Positions 35,498-45,270 of a stretch of 64,000 nucleotides of DNA are shown here, in pieces. The position numbers and the translations under genes were made by a program. Origin of the DNA: Geothrix sp. SG200 (GTDB lineage Bacteria > Acidobacteriota > Holophagae > Holophagales > Holophagaceae); the NCBI RefSeq assembly GCF_022808935.1, contig NZ_JAKZFR010000008.1, forward strand, positions 124,001 to 188,000. Direction: 5' to 3'. A model generated the notes under the pieces. That model saw nothing but the letters and a program-made list of their open reading frames with translations. It did no database searches and was not told where the DNA came from. Each line of letters starts with the position of its first letter. The first letter of the stretch is position 1.

Positions 35498-36405
35498 GGG
35501 TGCGTTCCCTCCAGCCCAGGCAGGCCCAGGGCCGGGCGCACGGCCCCAGCGAAGGCGGCGGGGCCCTGGCTTCCGGCGAAGGCCTTGAAGCGGTCAAAGG
35601 CGGCCTCCCGCAGGCGGCCGGTCTCCTCCAGCAGGGCCCTCACGCCACTCGCCAGGAGGTGACGGCCTCGGGTCTGAAGCTGTTCCTCCTCCGCCCTCAG
35701 CAGGGTCTCCAGGGCCGCGAGGTCGTGGTACTCCCCCAGGATGGTCTGGAGCGCCCGCAGATCCTTGAGCACGGACTCGGGCAGGGCCGAGAAGGCCCCC
35801 TCCAGGGCTTCCACGGTGTAGCGCAGCTTCTTGATGCGGATGCGGGCCTTGTGGAGGGCGGGGGCGTCCTCGAGGGCGGCCAGGGCTGTCAGGCCTCCGA
35901 GGGCGGTTTCGGCGCGGGGCGCGAGGCAGGCCCAGGCGGCCTCCTGCAGGGAGGCCCGCTGGAAGGGGGCCGGAAGGCTCGGCACCTCCAGGAGCCGGTC
36001 CAGATCCGGCAGGCGCAAGTCCTCCAGCTCCCGGTGCATGGTCCGCCGGGCTCGGGTCCGGGCCCGGTCCACCCGCTCCTGCAGGTGCTCGATCACGGCA
36101 ACCTGGACGGGGTCCGAGGCGGTGTGCCGGCGCGTCTCCAGCCAGGCGGCGTGGACATCCAGCTCCCGGGGGAGGCCCAGGGTGTCCACGAGCCGCTTCA
36201 GGGCCCGCCGCTGCCGCTTGTGGCCGGGGTAGGCCTCGGGGTCCAGCAGGTCGAGCACGGCCCCCAGGCGCCGGGTCGCCACGCGCACCTGGTGCAGGGG
36301 CTCTTCCTCCGAGGCCCACCCCTCGACGGCCAGGAGCGCCTGGAGCGCCGCCAGCCGCACCTCCAGGGCGCGGTGGAGCAGGATCGCCAGCTCGGCCGGA
36401 TGCAT
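35494..36405 (-). CDS. CHAD-domain protein
   Basis: 303 aa. CHAD domains are helical bundles with conserved His and basic residues that bind polyphosphate; both signature stretches are present (HQVRVATRRL near residue 39, and HKARIRIKKLRYTVEAL). No triphosphate-tunnel (CYTH) domain. Linkage to a membrane histidine kinase is unusual. TAGAAT lies 6 nt before the ATG and no ribosome binding site is obvious, so initiation may be leaderless. Confidence 0.85.
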   Translation of the reverse strand: MHPAELAILLHRALEVRLAALQALLAVEGWASEEEPLHQVRVATRRLGAVLDLLDPEAYPGHKRQRRALKRLVDTLGLPRELDVHAAWLETRRHTASDPVQVAVIEHLQERVDRARTRARRTMHRELEDLRLPDLDRLLEVPSLPAPFQRASLQEAAWACLAPRAETALGGLTALAALEDAPALHKARIRIKKLRYTVEALEGAFSALPESVLKDLRALQTILGEYHDLAALETLLRAEEEQLQTRGRHLLASGVRALLEETGRLREAAFDRFKAFAGSQGPAAFAGAVRPALGLPGLEGTHP

Positions 36406-36462
36406 CAGACGATTCTAGACGCACTCCGCGAAAGCGAAAAAATGGCGTAAACTGGGAGGCCT

Positions 36463-36690
36463 ATGGAACACATCCACATCAAGGGCGCCAGGGAGCACAA
36501 CCTCAAGAACCTCGATTTGTCCCTGCCGCGCAATCAGCTGGTGGTGATCACGGGCCTGTCGGGCTCGGGCAAGTCCAGCCTGGCCTTCGACACCCTCTAT
36601 GCCGAAGGCCAGCGCCGCTACGTGGAGAGCCTCTCGGCCTACGCGCGGCAGTTCCTGGACCGAGGCTCCGTCTCTGCGATCGCGCCCTAG
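36463..36690 (+). pseudogene. Truncated duplicate of the uvrA 5' end
   Basis: The first 66 codons encode exactly the same residues as the full uvrA gene 320 nt downstream, including Walker [10 protein letters not shown], and then the frame runs into unrelated sequence and stops at TAG. Comparing the two copies by hand, 12 codons differ and every difference is synonymous. It keeps a good ribosome binding site (GGGAGG) and a TAAACT -10-like element. It could not be a functional UvrA. It is either a remnant of recombination between diverged uvrA alleles or a translated leader. Confidence 0.85.
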
Positions 36691-36737
36691 GGCGCGGGAG
36701 CAGGAGGACAGCGCGGGGCGCTGTCCGATAGACGGAG
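36666..36737. repeat. Cloverleaf-like palindromic insert between the uvrA copies
   Basis: An outer stem CTCCGTCT (36666-36673) / AGACGGAG (36730-36737) encloses a perfect 16-bp palindrome (36681-36696, centred on CCCTAGGG) and a 9-bp hairpin GGACAGCGC (36706-36714) / GCGCTGTCC (36718-36726). It begins just after the point where the uvrA duplicate loses homology. Could be a small mobile palindromic element or a structured RNA leader. Confidence 0.65.
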
Positions 36738-36782
36738 TGGAGAAGCCCAACGATTGATCATTCAGGAAGTCAGGTTGCTGCC

Positions 36783-39614
<2,832 letters not shown>

Positions 39615-39623
39615 ACGCCGGCC

Positions 39624-40568
39624 TCAGCGCCGCCCGCTCGCCCAGATGATCTCGTCGGAGGCGTCGCCGTTCTCCACCGCCTGGTGGGCGCCCTCCTCGA
39701 ACACGGCCCAGAGGGCGTCCAGCCGCTTGCGGCGGAAGCGCGGGTTGGGAATGGTGCGCTCCAGGGCTTCCTTGGTGGCGGGCGGGTGCTCCAGGCGGGC
39801 CATGAGCCATCGGTTGCCAAGCTCCATGACGGCGGCCACGTCCCCTTCGTTGCCCCAGGCCCAGCGCAGGGCCGTGAGCTTCCGGGCGCGTTCCACCGCC
39901 AGGTCGCCCAGGTGCTTCACCTTCTCCACCACCGGGTCGTGCTTGGGGGGGGCATAGGCCCGCACCCGCTTCAGCAGGTGGCGCATCTCCTTGGGCAGGG
40001 CCGCCAGGCGCGGTCCGATCTCCGGGTGATCCCGCTTGGCGTCGGCCTCGTCGGCCAGGATGCGCAGCAGGGGCAGCAGCAGGGCCGCGTCCCGGCTGGC
40101 GTAGCTGATCTGCGTGTCCCGCAGGGGGCGCAGCATCCAGTTGGAATCCTGCTCCTCCTTGGGGATGTCCAGGCCGAGCTTGAGCTTGGCCATGGTCTTG
40201 AGGCCGGGCTGGGGGTAGCCCAGGGCGCGGGAGAGCAGCATGGTGTCGAAGATGCTGGCGGGCACCACGTCGTAGAGGCGCTTGAACACGATGCCGTCCC
40301 CGGAGAAGTCGTGGACGATCCAGGGCACCTGGGCCATGGCCTGCAGGGCCGGTCGCATGAGGCCACCGAGGGGGATCGGATCCACCAGCCAGGCCTGATC
40401 GTGGGTGGCCACCTGCAGCAGCGCGAGCAGGCAGTGGTGCATGCCCGTGAGGCTGCACTCGATGTCCACCGACAGCACACCCGCCGCGTGCCACAGGGGC
40501 AGCGCCTCCTGGAGCTTCTCGGGCGTATCCACGTAGGTCGTGGGAAGGTCGAAGTGGTCGAGCACCAT
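39624..40568 (-). CDS. RNase D-like 3'-5' exonuclease with HRDC region
   Basis: 314 aa. DEDD exonuclease motifs: DIE in LSVDIECSL, HDFSGDG, and YASRD in QISYASRDAALLL. The C-terminal half, helical, resembles the HRDC helicase/RNase D domain. Probably processes or degrades structured RNA such as tRNA precursors. I chose ATG 40568; an in-frame start at 40595 would add nine residues. The stop lies 9 nt from the convergent uvrA stop. Confidence 0.83.
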   Translation of the reverse strand: MVLDHFDLPTTYVDTPEKLQEALPLWHAAGVLSVDIECSLTGMHHCLLALLQVATHDQAWLVDPIPLGGLMRPALQAMAQVPWIVHDFSGDGIVFKRLYDVVPASIFDTMLLSRALGYPQPGLKTMAKLKLGLDIPKEEQDSNWMLRPLRDTQISYASRDAALLLPLLRILADEADAKRDHPEIGPRLAALPKEMRHLLKRVRAYAPPKHDPVVEKVKHLGDLAVERARKLTALRWAWGNEGDVAAVMELGNRWLMARLEHPPATKEALERTIPNPRFRRKRLDALWAVFEEGAHQAVENGDASDEIIWASGRR

Positions 40569-40623
40569 CCGATCAGTATGGCAGTCCGGTACCATGATCC
40601 TTCGTCACGATCTGCGAGGACTC

Positions 40624-40893
40624 ATGAACCGCTCCCTCTTCTGGACCACCTTCGCCACCGTCTTCCTCGCCGAGGTGGGCGACAAGACGCAGCTCGCGGC
40701 CATGACGGCGACGGTGCGCAGTGGGCAGATCTGGACCGTGTTCCTGGCCGCCAGCGCCGCCCTTGTCTGCGCCACGGCCATCGGCGTGGCCCTGGGTGGC
40801 GTGCTGTTCAAGTACATTCCCGAGGCCGCCATCAGGTGGGTGGCGGGGGCGGCCTTCATCGGGGTGGGCCTGTGGGTGCTGATCAAGGGCTGA
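40624..40893 (+). CDS. Half-size GDT1/UPF0016 membrane protein
   Basis: 89 aa. Three hydrophobic segments and a single copy of the family motif EVGDKTQLA. Full-size bacterial and eukaryotic members carry two such copies; single-copy versions are known to occur as pairs or homodimers. Family members transport Mn2+ or Ca2+. The presence of one motif suggests dimerisation. The DCC gene start overlaps its end. Confidence 0.82.
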   Translation: MNRSLFWTTFATVFLAEVGDKTQLAAMTATVRSGQIWTVFLAASAALVCATAIGVALGGVLFKYIPEAAIRWVAGAAFIGVGLWVLIKG

Positions 40894-41318
40894 GCCCGGG
40901 CCAGAACCCGGGCCAGAACCCGGGCCAGAACCCGGGGCCGGCCCGTGTCTTCTACGACGGTGGCTGCGGCCTCTGCCAGGGGGCGGTGCGCTTCGCGGCC
41001 CGGCGCGACACCTTCGGGCGCCTCCGCTTCGCCCCCCTGGACGGCCCGACCTTCCGGCGGACCGTGCCCGCCGAGGCGCGCCGGGATCTGCCGGACAGCC
41101 TGGTGGTCCTCACGGTCGAGGGCGCGGTGCTGTCCCGCTCGGGAGCCATCCTCCACCTGCTGGGGCGGCTGGGATCGCCTTGGCCCGCGGTGGCCGCCGC
41201 CCTGGCTTGGGTGCCCGTTCCGCTGCGGGACGGGATCTATCGCCTGGCGGCCCGCCTCCGGCGTCGCCGGACTGCCTGTGATCTCGCCCCGGCCGGAGAT
41301 GACCGGTTCGAGCCATAG
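40872..41318 (+). CDS. DCC-family (DUF393) thiol-disulfide oxidoreductase-like protein
   Basis: About 148 aa. The signature FYDGGCGLCQGAVRFAARRD identifies the DCC family, with a CxxC in a thioredoxin-like setting. No ATG precedes the domain; GTG 40872 is the likely start, inside the end of the GDT1 gene, with CTG 40890 as alternative. The N terminus contains a PGQN repeat from three perfect 12-nt repeats. It sits upstream of the bufferin operon. Confidence 0.7.
   Translation: MGADQGLSPGQNPGQNPGQNPGPARVFYDGGCGLCQGAVRFAARRDTFGRLRFAPLDGPTFRRTVPAEARRDLPDSLVVLTVEGAVLSRSGAILHLLGRLGSPWPAVAAALAWVPVPLRDGIYRLAARLRRRRTACDLAPAGDDRFEP
40895..40930 (+). repeat. 12-nt tandem repeat (CCCGGGCCAGAA x3)
   Basis: Three perfect copies at the start of the DCC-family gene, encoding PGQN repeats. 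Slippage here would change only the N-terminal length, in multiples of four residues. Confidence 0.85.
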
Positions 41319-41405
41319 AAATTTTTAAGTGTCACAAAGCCCCCCGGACAGGCACTCCAAAGGCTGACGACAGCACCACAGTCCCAATCCCCCAAAACCG
41401 GGGGA

Positions 41406-41458
41406 GGGACTTCGTCCCACCAGCGGGGCCGCTCGGCCCCAGGCGCGGCCCTGGCCGC
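41406..41458 (+). promoter_or_regulatory. Three-hairpin leader of the bufferin operon
   Basis: Three consecutive perfect hairpins: GGGAC-TTC-GTCCC (41406-41418), GGGGCCG-CT-CGGCCCC (41425-41440) and GCGGCC-CT-GGCCGC (41445-41458). The ribosome binding site AAGGAGG follows at once (41459-41465), 4 nt before the ATG. The arrangement suggests control of translation or mRNA stability. A T/A-rich stretch at 41319-41332 may belong to the promoter. Confidence 0.6.
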
Positions 41459-41469
41459 AAGGAGGATTC

Positions 41470-41796
41470 ATGATCACCAAACTCATCGGGGCGGCCACCC
41501 TGTTCGCAGCGGGCTCCCTGGTCGCCGGCGCGCCGGCCACCCTGGGCGCCGCGTCCGTCGAACCTTTCGGCGCGGACGCCGCCCTCAGCACCGCCGCCGG
41601 TTGCGGCGCCAAGGACGCCAAGGACGCGGGCAAGGCCCCCGCCAAGGATGCGAAGGCCAAGGAGGGCTCCTGCGGCAAGGGCTCCTGCGGCAGCAAGGAC
41701 GCCAAGGCGAAGAAGGGGTCGAAGGACGGCTCCTGCGGCAAGGGCTCCTGCGGCAGCAAGGACCCCAAGAAGGACGCCCCCGCGGACAAGAAGTAG
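41470..41796 (+). CDS. Bufferin-like Cys-rich RiPP precursor peptide
   Basis: 108 aa. A Sec-type signal peptide (residues 1 to about 28) is followed by a Lys/Asp/Gly/Ala-rich region with five cysteines: one in AAGCGAKD and two copies of GSCGKGSCGSKD. These are the type of C-G containing motifs (EGKCG-like) found in bufferins and related MNIO substrates. In such RiPPs the MNIO enzyme converts cysteines to metal-binding thiooxazole groups. The following genes encode exactly that enzyme and its partner. The two motif blocks are encoded by a perfect 36-nt direct repeat (41665-41700 and 41728-41763). Presumed function: copper or other metal sequestration in the periplasm. Confidence 0.78.
   Translation: MITKLIGAATLFAAGSLVAGAPATLGAASVEPFGADAALSTAAGCGAKDAKDAGKAPAKDAKAKEGSCGKGSCGSKDAKAKKGSKDGSCGKGSCGSKDPKKDAPADKK
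41665..41763 (+). repeat. 36-nt direct repeat in the bufferin-like precursor
   Basis: Two perfect copies of 36 nt (41665-41700 and 41728-41763), 63 nt apart start to start. Each encodes GSCGKGSCGSKD. Identity including third codon positions implies a recent duplication or conversion. Confidence 0.9.
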
Positions 41797-41807
41797 CGGG
41801 GCGACGC

Positions 41808-42686
41808 GTGGCTCAGGGCAGATCTCCCGGATCCTTCCAGGGCGTGGGCCTGGGACTCCGGCGCGCCCACCTCGAGGAGGTGGCGGGCCAGGAGGGCCAC
41901 GGCGTCCCCTTCTGGGAGACCTGCCCGGAGAACCTGATCGGGGATGGCGGCCGCCACCACCGGCTGGCTTCCGCCATCCTCGACCGGGATCCGGTCCTCA
42001 CCCACGGCCTGGCCATCTCTCTCGGCGGCTTCGATCCCTGGGATGGGGACTACCTGCGGGAACTGGACCGCTTCCTGGTCCGCACGGGGACGCCCTGGCA
42101 CTCCGAGCACCTCTGTTTCACGGGCGTGGACGGCAGCTGCCTCCACGAGCTGCTGCCCCTGCCCTTCACCCGCGAGGCGGCCCGGCACGCCATCGCCCGG
42201 GCCAGGGACCTCCAGGGCCGGCTGTCCGTTCCGCTCCTGCTGGAGAACATCACCTACTACGCCCACCTTGGCGAGCCCGAGATGGATGAGGCGGCGTTCA
42301 TCGCGGAGGTGCTTGAGGGCGCGGACGTGGGCTGGCTGCTGGACGTGAACAATGTCTACGTGAACGCCCTCAACTTCGGCTTCGATCCCAAGGCCTGGCT
42401 GGCCCGCATGCCCCTGGACCGCGTCGCCCAGATCCACATCGCCGGCCACAGGAAGTTCGGATCCATCACCGTGGACACCCACGGGGCGGACGTGATCGAC
42501 CCCGTCATCGAGCTCATGCAGTGGACCCTCGCCCGCCTGGGGCGGCCCGTCCCGGTGCTGCTGGAGCGGGACAACCACATCCCGGACTTCGGGGACCTCC
42601 TGGCGGAGCGGGCCCGGATTCAGGTCGCCTACGATGCGGCGCTGGCTCCAACGGAGACCGCGCCGGCGGAGGCCGTCCATGCCTGA
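41808..42686 (+). CDS. MNIO (DUF692) RiPP-modifying enzyme, BufB-like
   Basis: 292 aa from GTG 41808, 11 nt after the precursor. DUF692 TIM-barrel iron oxidase: GVGLGLRRAHLEEV, FWETCPENLIG, HGLAISLG, WHSEHLCF, LLLENITYYA, LLDVNNVYVNALNFGFD, HIAGHRK, DTHGADVIDPV and LLERDNHIPDF. These include the His, Asp, Asn and Glu ligands of the multinuclear iron site. MNIOs modify cysteine residues of RiPP precursors. GTG 41808 gives the family N terminus. Overlaps the next gene by 8 nt. Confidence 0.9.
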   Translation: MAQGRSPGSFQGVGLGLRRAHLEEVAGQEGHGVPFWETCPENLIGDGGRHHRLASAILDRDPVLTHGLAISLGGFDPWDGDYLRELDRFLVRTGTPWHSEHLCFTGVDGSCLHELLPLPFTREAARHAIARARDLQGRLSVPLLLENITYYAHLGEPEMDEAAFIAEVLEGADVGWLLDVNNVYVNALNFGFDPKAWLARMPLDRVAQIHIAGHRKFGSITVDTHGADVIDPVIELMQWTLARLGRPVPVLLERDNHIPDFGDLLAERARIQVAYDAALAPTETAPAEAVHA

Positions 42687-43449
42687 GTCCCCTACCTTCC
42701 GTCTCCAGCGGGCCATGGCTTCCCTGATTCTGGACGAGGAGCCGGAAGACTTCGGCGCGCCGGCGGAACGCCTGGGGCTCCCGGCGGCGGACCAGCAGGC
42801 CTTCCGCGAGCAGCCCGAGGCCATGGACCTGTACCGGGAGCTGGCCCGCCTGAGCCTCACGGAACCCCTGGACACCACCTTCCCCGTGCTGAAGGCCCTG
42901 CTCGAGGGAGCGGAGGTCTGGGCGTCGTGCGTGCAGGCCTTCCTGTCGGCCCGGGTGGTGCGGAGCACCCACTACCGCGACATCGCCCCCAGCTTCCTGG
43001 GCTGGCTCGTGGATACGGGCTGGGGCCAGGACCGCTGGCCCTTCCTGGCGGAGCTGGCCCACGCGGAGCTCCTGGAGGTGCTGGTGGCCCGCTTCCCGGA
43101 GGCCGACCCGCGCCAGGATCTCCATGATGACCCGAGGCCCGGGGATACTGTGTGGCTTGACCCCGGAACCCAGGTGGTGGCCTACGCCCACGCCGTGCAT
43201 CGGGCCACCGAGGCGGCTCCCGTGCCCGAGGCGCGGCCCACCCACCTCCTGGCGTTCCGGGACGCGGAAGGGGAGGCCCGCGTCATGGAGCTCACGGCGG
43301 CCACCGCCGCCTTGCTTCTCCAAGCCCGCACGCGCCCCCTGGCCGAATCCGCGGCGGCCCTGGGCTTCGCCGATCCGGCCCCGGCGCTCGACCTCCTCCG
43401 GGACCTGCGCCGGCAGGGCGCCGTCCTGGGTTTCCGCGCGCCCCACTGA
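42679..43449 (+). CDS. DUF2063 RiPP partner protein, BufC-like
   Basis: 256 aa. An N-terminal DUF2063 domain, with VWASCVQAFLSARVVRSTHYRDIAPSFLGWLV as its recognisable centre, and a C-terminal region with a winged-helix-like arrangement. In MNIO pathways this protein binds the precursor and delivers it to the DUF692 enzyme. It overlaps the DUF692 gene by 8 nt, the usual coupled arrangement. Confidence 0.82.
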   Translation: MPESPTFRLQRAMASLILDEEPEDFGAPAERLGLPAADQQAFREQPEAMDLYRELARLSLTEPLDTTFPVLKALLEGAEVWASCVQAFLSARVVRSTHYRDIAPSFLGWLVDTGWGQDRWPFLAELAHAELLEVLVARFPEADPRQDLHDDPRPGDTVWLDPGTQVVAYAHAVHRATEAAPVPEARPTHLLAFRDAEGEARVMELTAATAALLLQARTRPLAESAAALGFADPAPALDLLRDLRRQGAVLGFRAPH

Positions 43450-43489
43450 TTCTTGTCCCCCCTGTCATCCCCCAGCCATCGAGGTCCCC

Positions 43490-44071
43490 ATGCGACTCCG
43501 CGCCTTCGCGCCCCTGCTTCTGCTGACCCTTTCCCTCACGGCCCAGGGCCGGACTTTCCGGGTGGACACCACGCACACGGTGCTGGGCTTCAAGGCGTCC
43601 ACCCTGCTCTTCGACGTGCCGGGCCGCTTCACGCGCTACAAGGCCGACATCCAGGGCGATCCGGCCACGCTGGAGGGCGCGAAGGTCCGCCTGGACATCG
43701 ACGCCCGCTCCGTGGACACCGCCAACGGCACGCGTGACGAGCACCTGCGCTCACCGGATTTCTTCGACGTGGCGAAGCACCCCGCCATCACCTTCGTGTC
43801 GCGGGAGGTGAAGCGGGACGGGGACAAGGTGGTGGTGCGCGGCACGCTCTCGATGCATGGGGTGAGCCGGGAGCTGAGCCTGCCCTTCACGCCCGCGGAG
43901 GGCACGAACGGGGCCGGGGCCCACACATGGGCGTACCGGGCCACGGTGCCGCTGGATCGCCTCGACTACGGCCTGGGAGCCGACAGCGTGGCCGCCAAGA
44001 TCAGCCTGAAGCGGCAGGTGGAGCTGGACCTGATGCTGGTGGGCTTCTTCGACCCGCCGGGAAAGAAGTAG
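43490..44071 (+). CDS. YceI-family periplasmic protein
   Basis: 193 aa. Signal peptide MRLRAFAPLLLLTLSLTAQG, then the YceI lipocalin-like barrel: FRVDTTHTVLGFKAS, RSVDTANGTRDEHLRSPDFFDV, KHPAITFVS and TLSMHGVSRELSLPFT. The family binds isoprenoids or other hydrophobic compounds. GAGG lies 5 nt before the ATG, 40 nt after the DUF2063 gene, so it may belong to the same operon. The last gene before a convergent phosphoesterase gene. Confidence 0.9.
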   Translation: MRLRAFAPLLLLTLSLTAQGRTFRVDTTHTVLGFKASTLLFDVPGRFTRYKADIQGDPATLEGAKVRLDIDARSVDTANGTRDEHLRSPDFFDVAKHPAITFVSREVKRDGDKVVVRGTLSMHGVSRELSLPFTPAEGTNGAGAHTWAYRATVPLDRLDYGLGADSVAAKISLKRQVELDLMLVGFFDPPGKK

Positions 44072-44072
44072 A

Positions 44073-45251
44073 TCAGGCCCGCCTCAGCGTGAAGATCGCG
44101 ATCTCCGGCGGGGCGGCGATGCGCAGCGGGAGGCCCACCACGCCCAGGCCGCGGCTCACGTAGAGCACATCCTCGCCCTGGCGGTAGAAGCCCTGGGTGC
44201 GGGGGCCGATGAGGTGGGCGCTGCTGACGCCGGGGATGGGATTGATCTGGCCGCCATGGGTGTGCCCGGACAAGGTCAAGCGGGCGCCCGCGGTCAGGGC
44301 CTCCTCCCATTCGCTGGGGCGGTGGTTCAGGCAGAGGCGGAAGGCGTCGACGGGCACGTCGCGGGTGGCCTCCGCGGGCCGGGGACCGGGCCCGAAGACC
44401 ATGCGCCGGAACCGGCCGTTCCGGGCCATCGGGTCCTGGAGGCCCATCACCGCCAGGGTGCTGCCATTCCGGCGGACCAGGGCGGAGGCATTCTCCACGC
44501 AGCGGATGCCGGCGGCCTCCAGGTCCCGCCAGATGGGCCGGGGATCATCGAAGTAGTCGTGGTTGCCGAGCACGGCGAAGGTTCCGAAGGCCGCCGGGAA
44601 GCCCGCGAAGGCGTCGACCACCGGCCCCAGCTCGTCGGGCCGGCTGTCCACCAGGTCGCCGGTGATGAGGAGCAGGTCCGGCCGCTCCCGGGCCGTGAGG
44701 TCCCGCCACCGGCGCACCAGCTCCGGGCCCACCAGGGGGCCGGAATGCAGGTCGCTGAGCTGGGCGAGGCGGAGACCCTCGAGCCCCGGCGGGAGGTTCG
44801 TGAAGGCCAGCTCGTGGCGGGTGATGACCGGATCGCCATAGGCCTCCCGCGCGCCCCGGGCGCCGAAGGCCACCGCGGCTCCCGTGCTCGCCAGGGCAGC
44901 GGTCCGAAGGAAGGCGCGCCGTCCGGGGTCCAGGGCCTCGCCCGGGGGCTCGGGCTTGTGGCGGCTCCACAGGTGCCAGAGGCCTTCGGCCGCCATGCCA
45001 GCCAGCAGGTGGAGGACCGTGAAGGCCTGGAAGTAGAACCCCCCTCGGGCCATGCCCCGCAGGAGGGGCAGGGCGCCATGGCCGCCCAGGCCGATGATGC
45101 GGAGCCCGGCGAAGAGGATCAGGGGGATGTGGATGAGCCCCAGGATCCAGGGCAGCGCCCGATGGTACCGGCTCGGCAGTTCCAGTCGCAGCAGGCGCAG
45201 GTGCAGCCACTGGACGAGGAAGATGAGGACGAGGCCGGTGAGGAAGAGCAT
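44073..45251 (-). CDS. Membrane-anchored metallophosphoesterase
   Basis: 392 aa. Three or four N-terminal hydrophobic segments (to about residue 95) are followed by a calcineurin-like phosphoesterase domain: QLSDLHSG, LLITGDLVD, VLGNHDYFDD, and LSGHTHGGQ. The RRAFLRTAALASTG stretch around residue 110 looks like a twin-arginine signal in an internal position. Family members include YaeI-type phosphodiesterases acting on lipids or nucleotides. The ends are convergent with yceI, 1 nt apart. Confidence 0.87.
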   Translation of the reverse strand: MLFLTGLVLIFLVQWLHLRLLRLELPSRYHRALPWILGLIHIPLILFAGLRIIGLGGHGALPLLRGMARGGFYFQAFTVLHLLAGMAAEGLWHLWSRHKPEPPGEALDPGRRAFLRTAALASTGAAVAFGARGAREAYGDPVITRHELAFTNLPPGLEGLRLAQLSDLHSGPLVGPELVRRWRDLTARERPDLLLITGDLVDSRPDELGPVVDAFAGFPAAFGTFAVLGNHDYFDDPRPIWRDLEAAGIRCVENASALVRRNGSTLAVMGLQDPMARNGRFRRMVFGPGPRPAEATRDVPVDAFRLCLNHRPSEWEEALTAGARLTLSGHTHGGQINPIPGVSSAHLIGPRTQGFYRQGEDVLYVSRGLGVVGLPLRIAAPPEIAIFTLRRA

Positions 45252-45270
45252 CAGGATTCCCAGGATGACA

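Noticed and set aside
40895-40930. Possible CRISPR-like repeats
   Set aside because: The 12-nt units are directly contiguous with no spacers, encode a PGQN peptide, and no cas gene is present.
41319-41345. Terminator after the DCC gene
   Set aside because: There is a T-run (AAATTTTTAAG) but no stable stem directly before it; more likely part of the promoter region of the bufferin operon.
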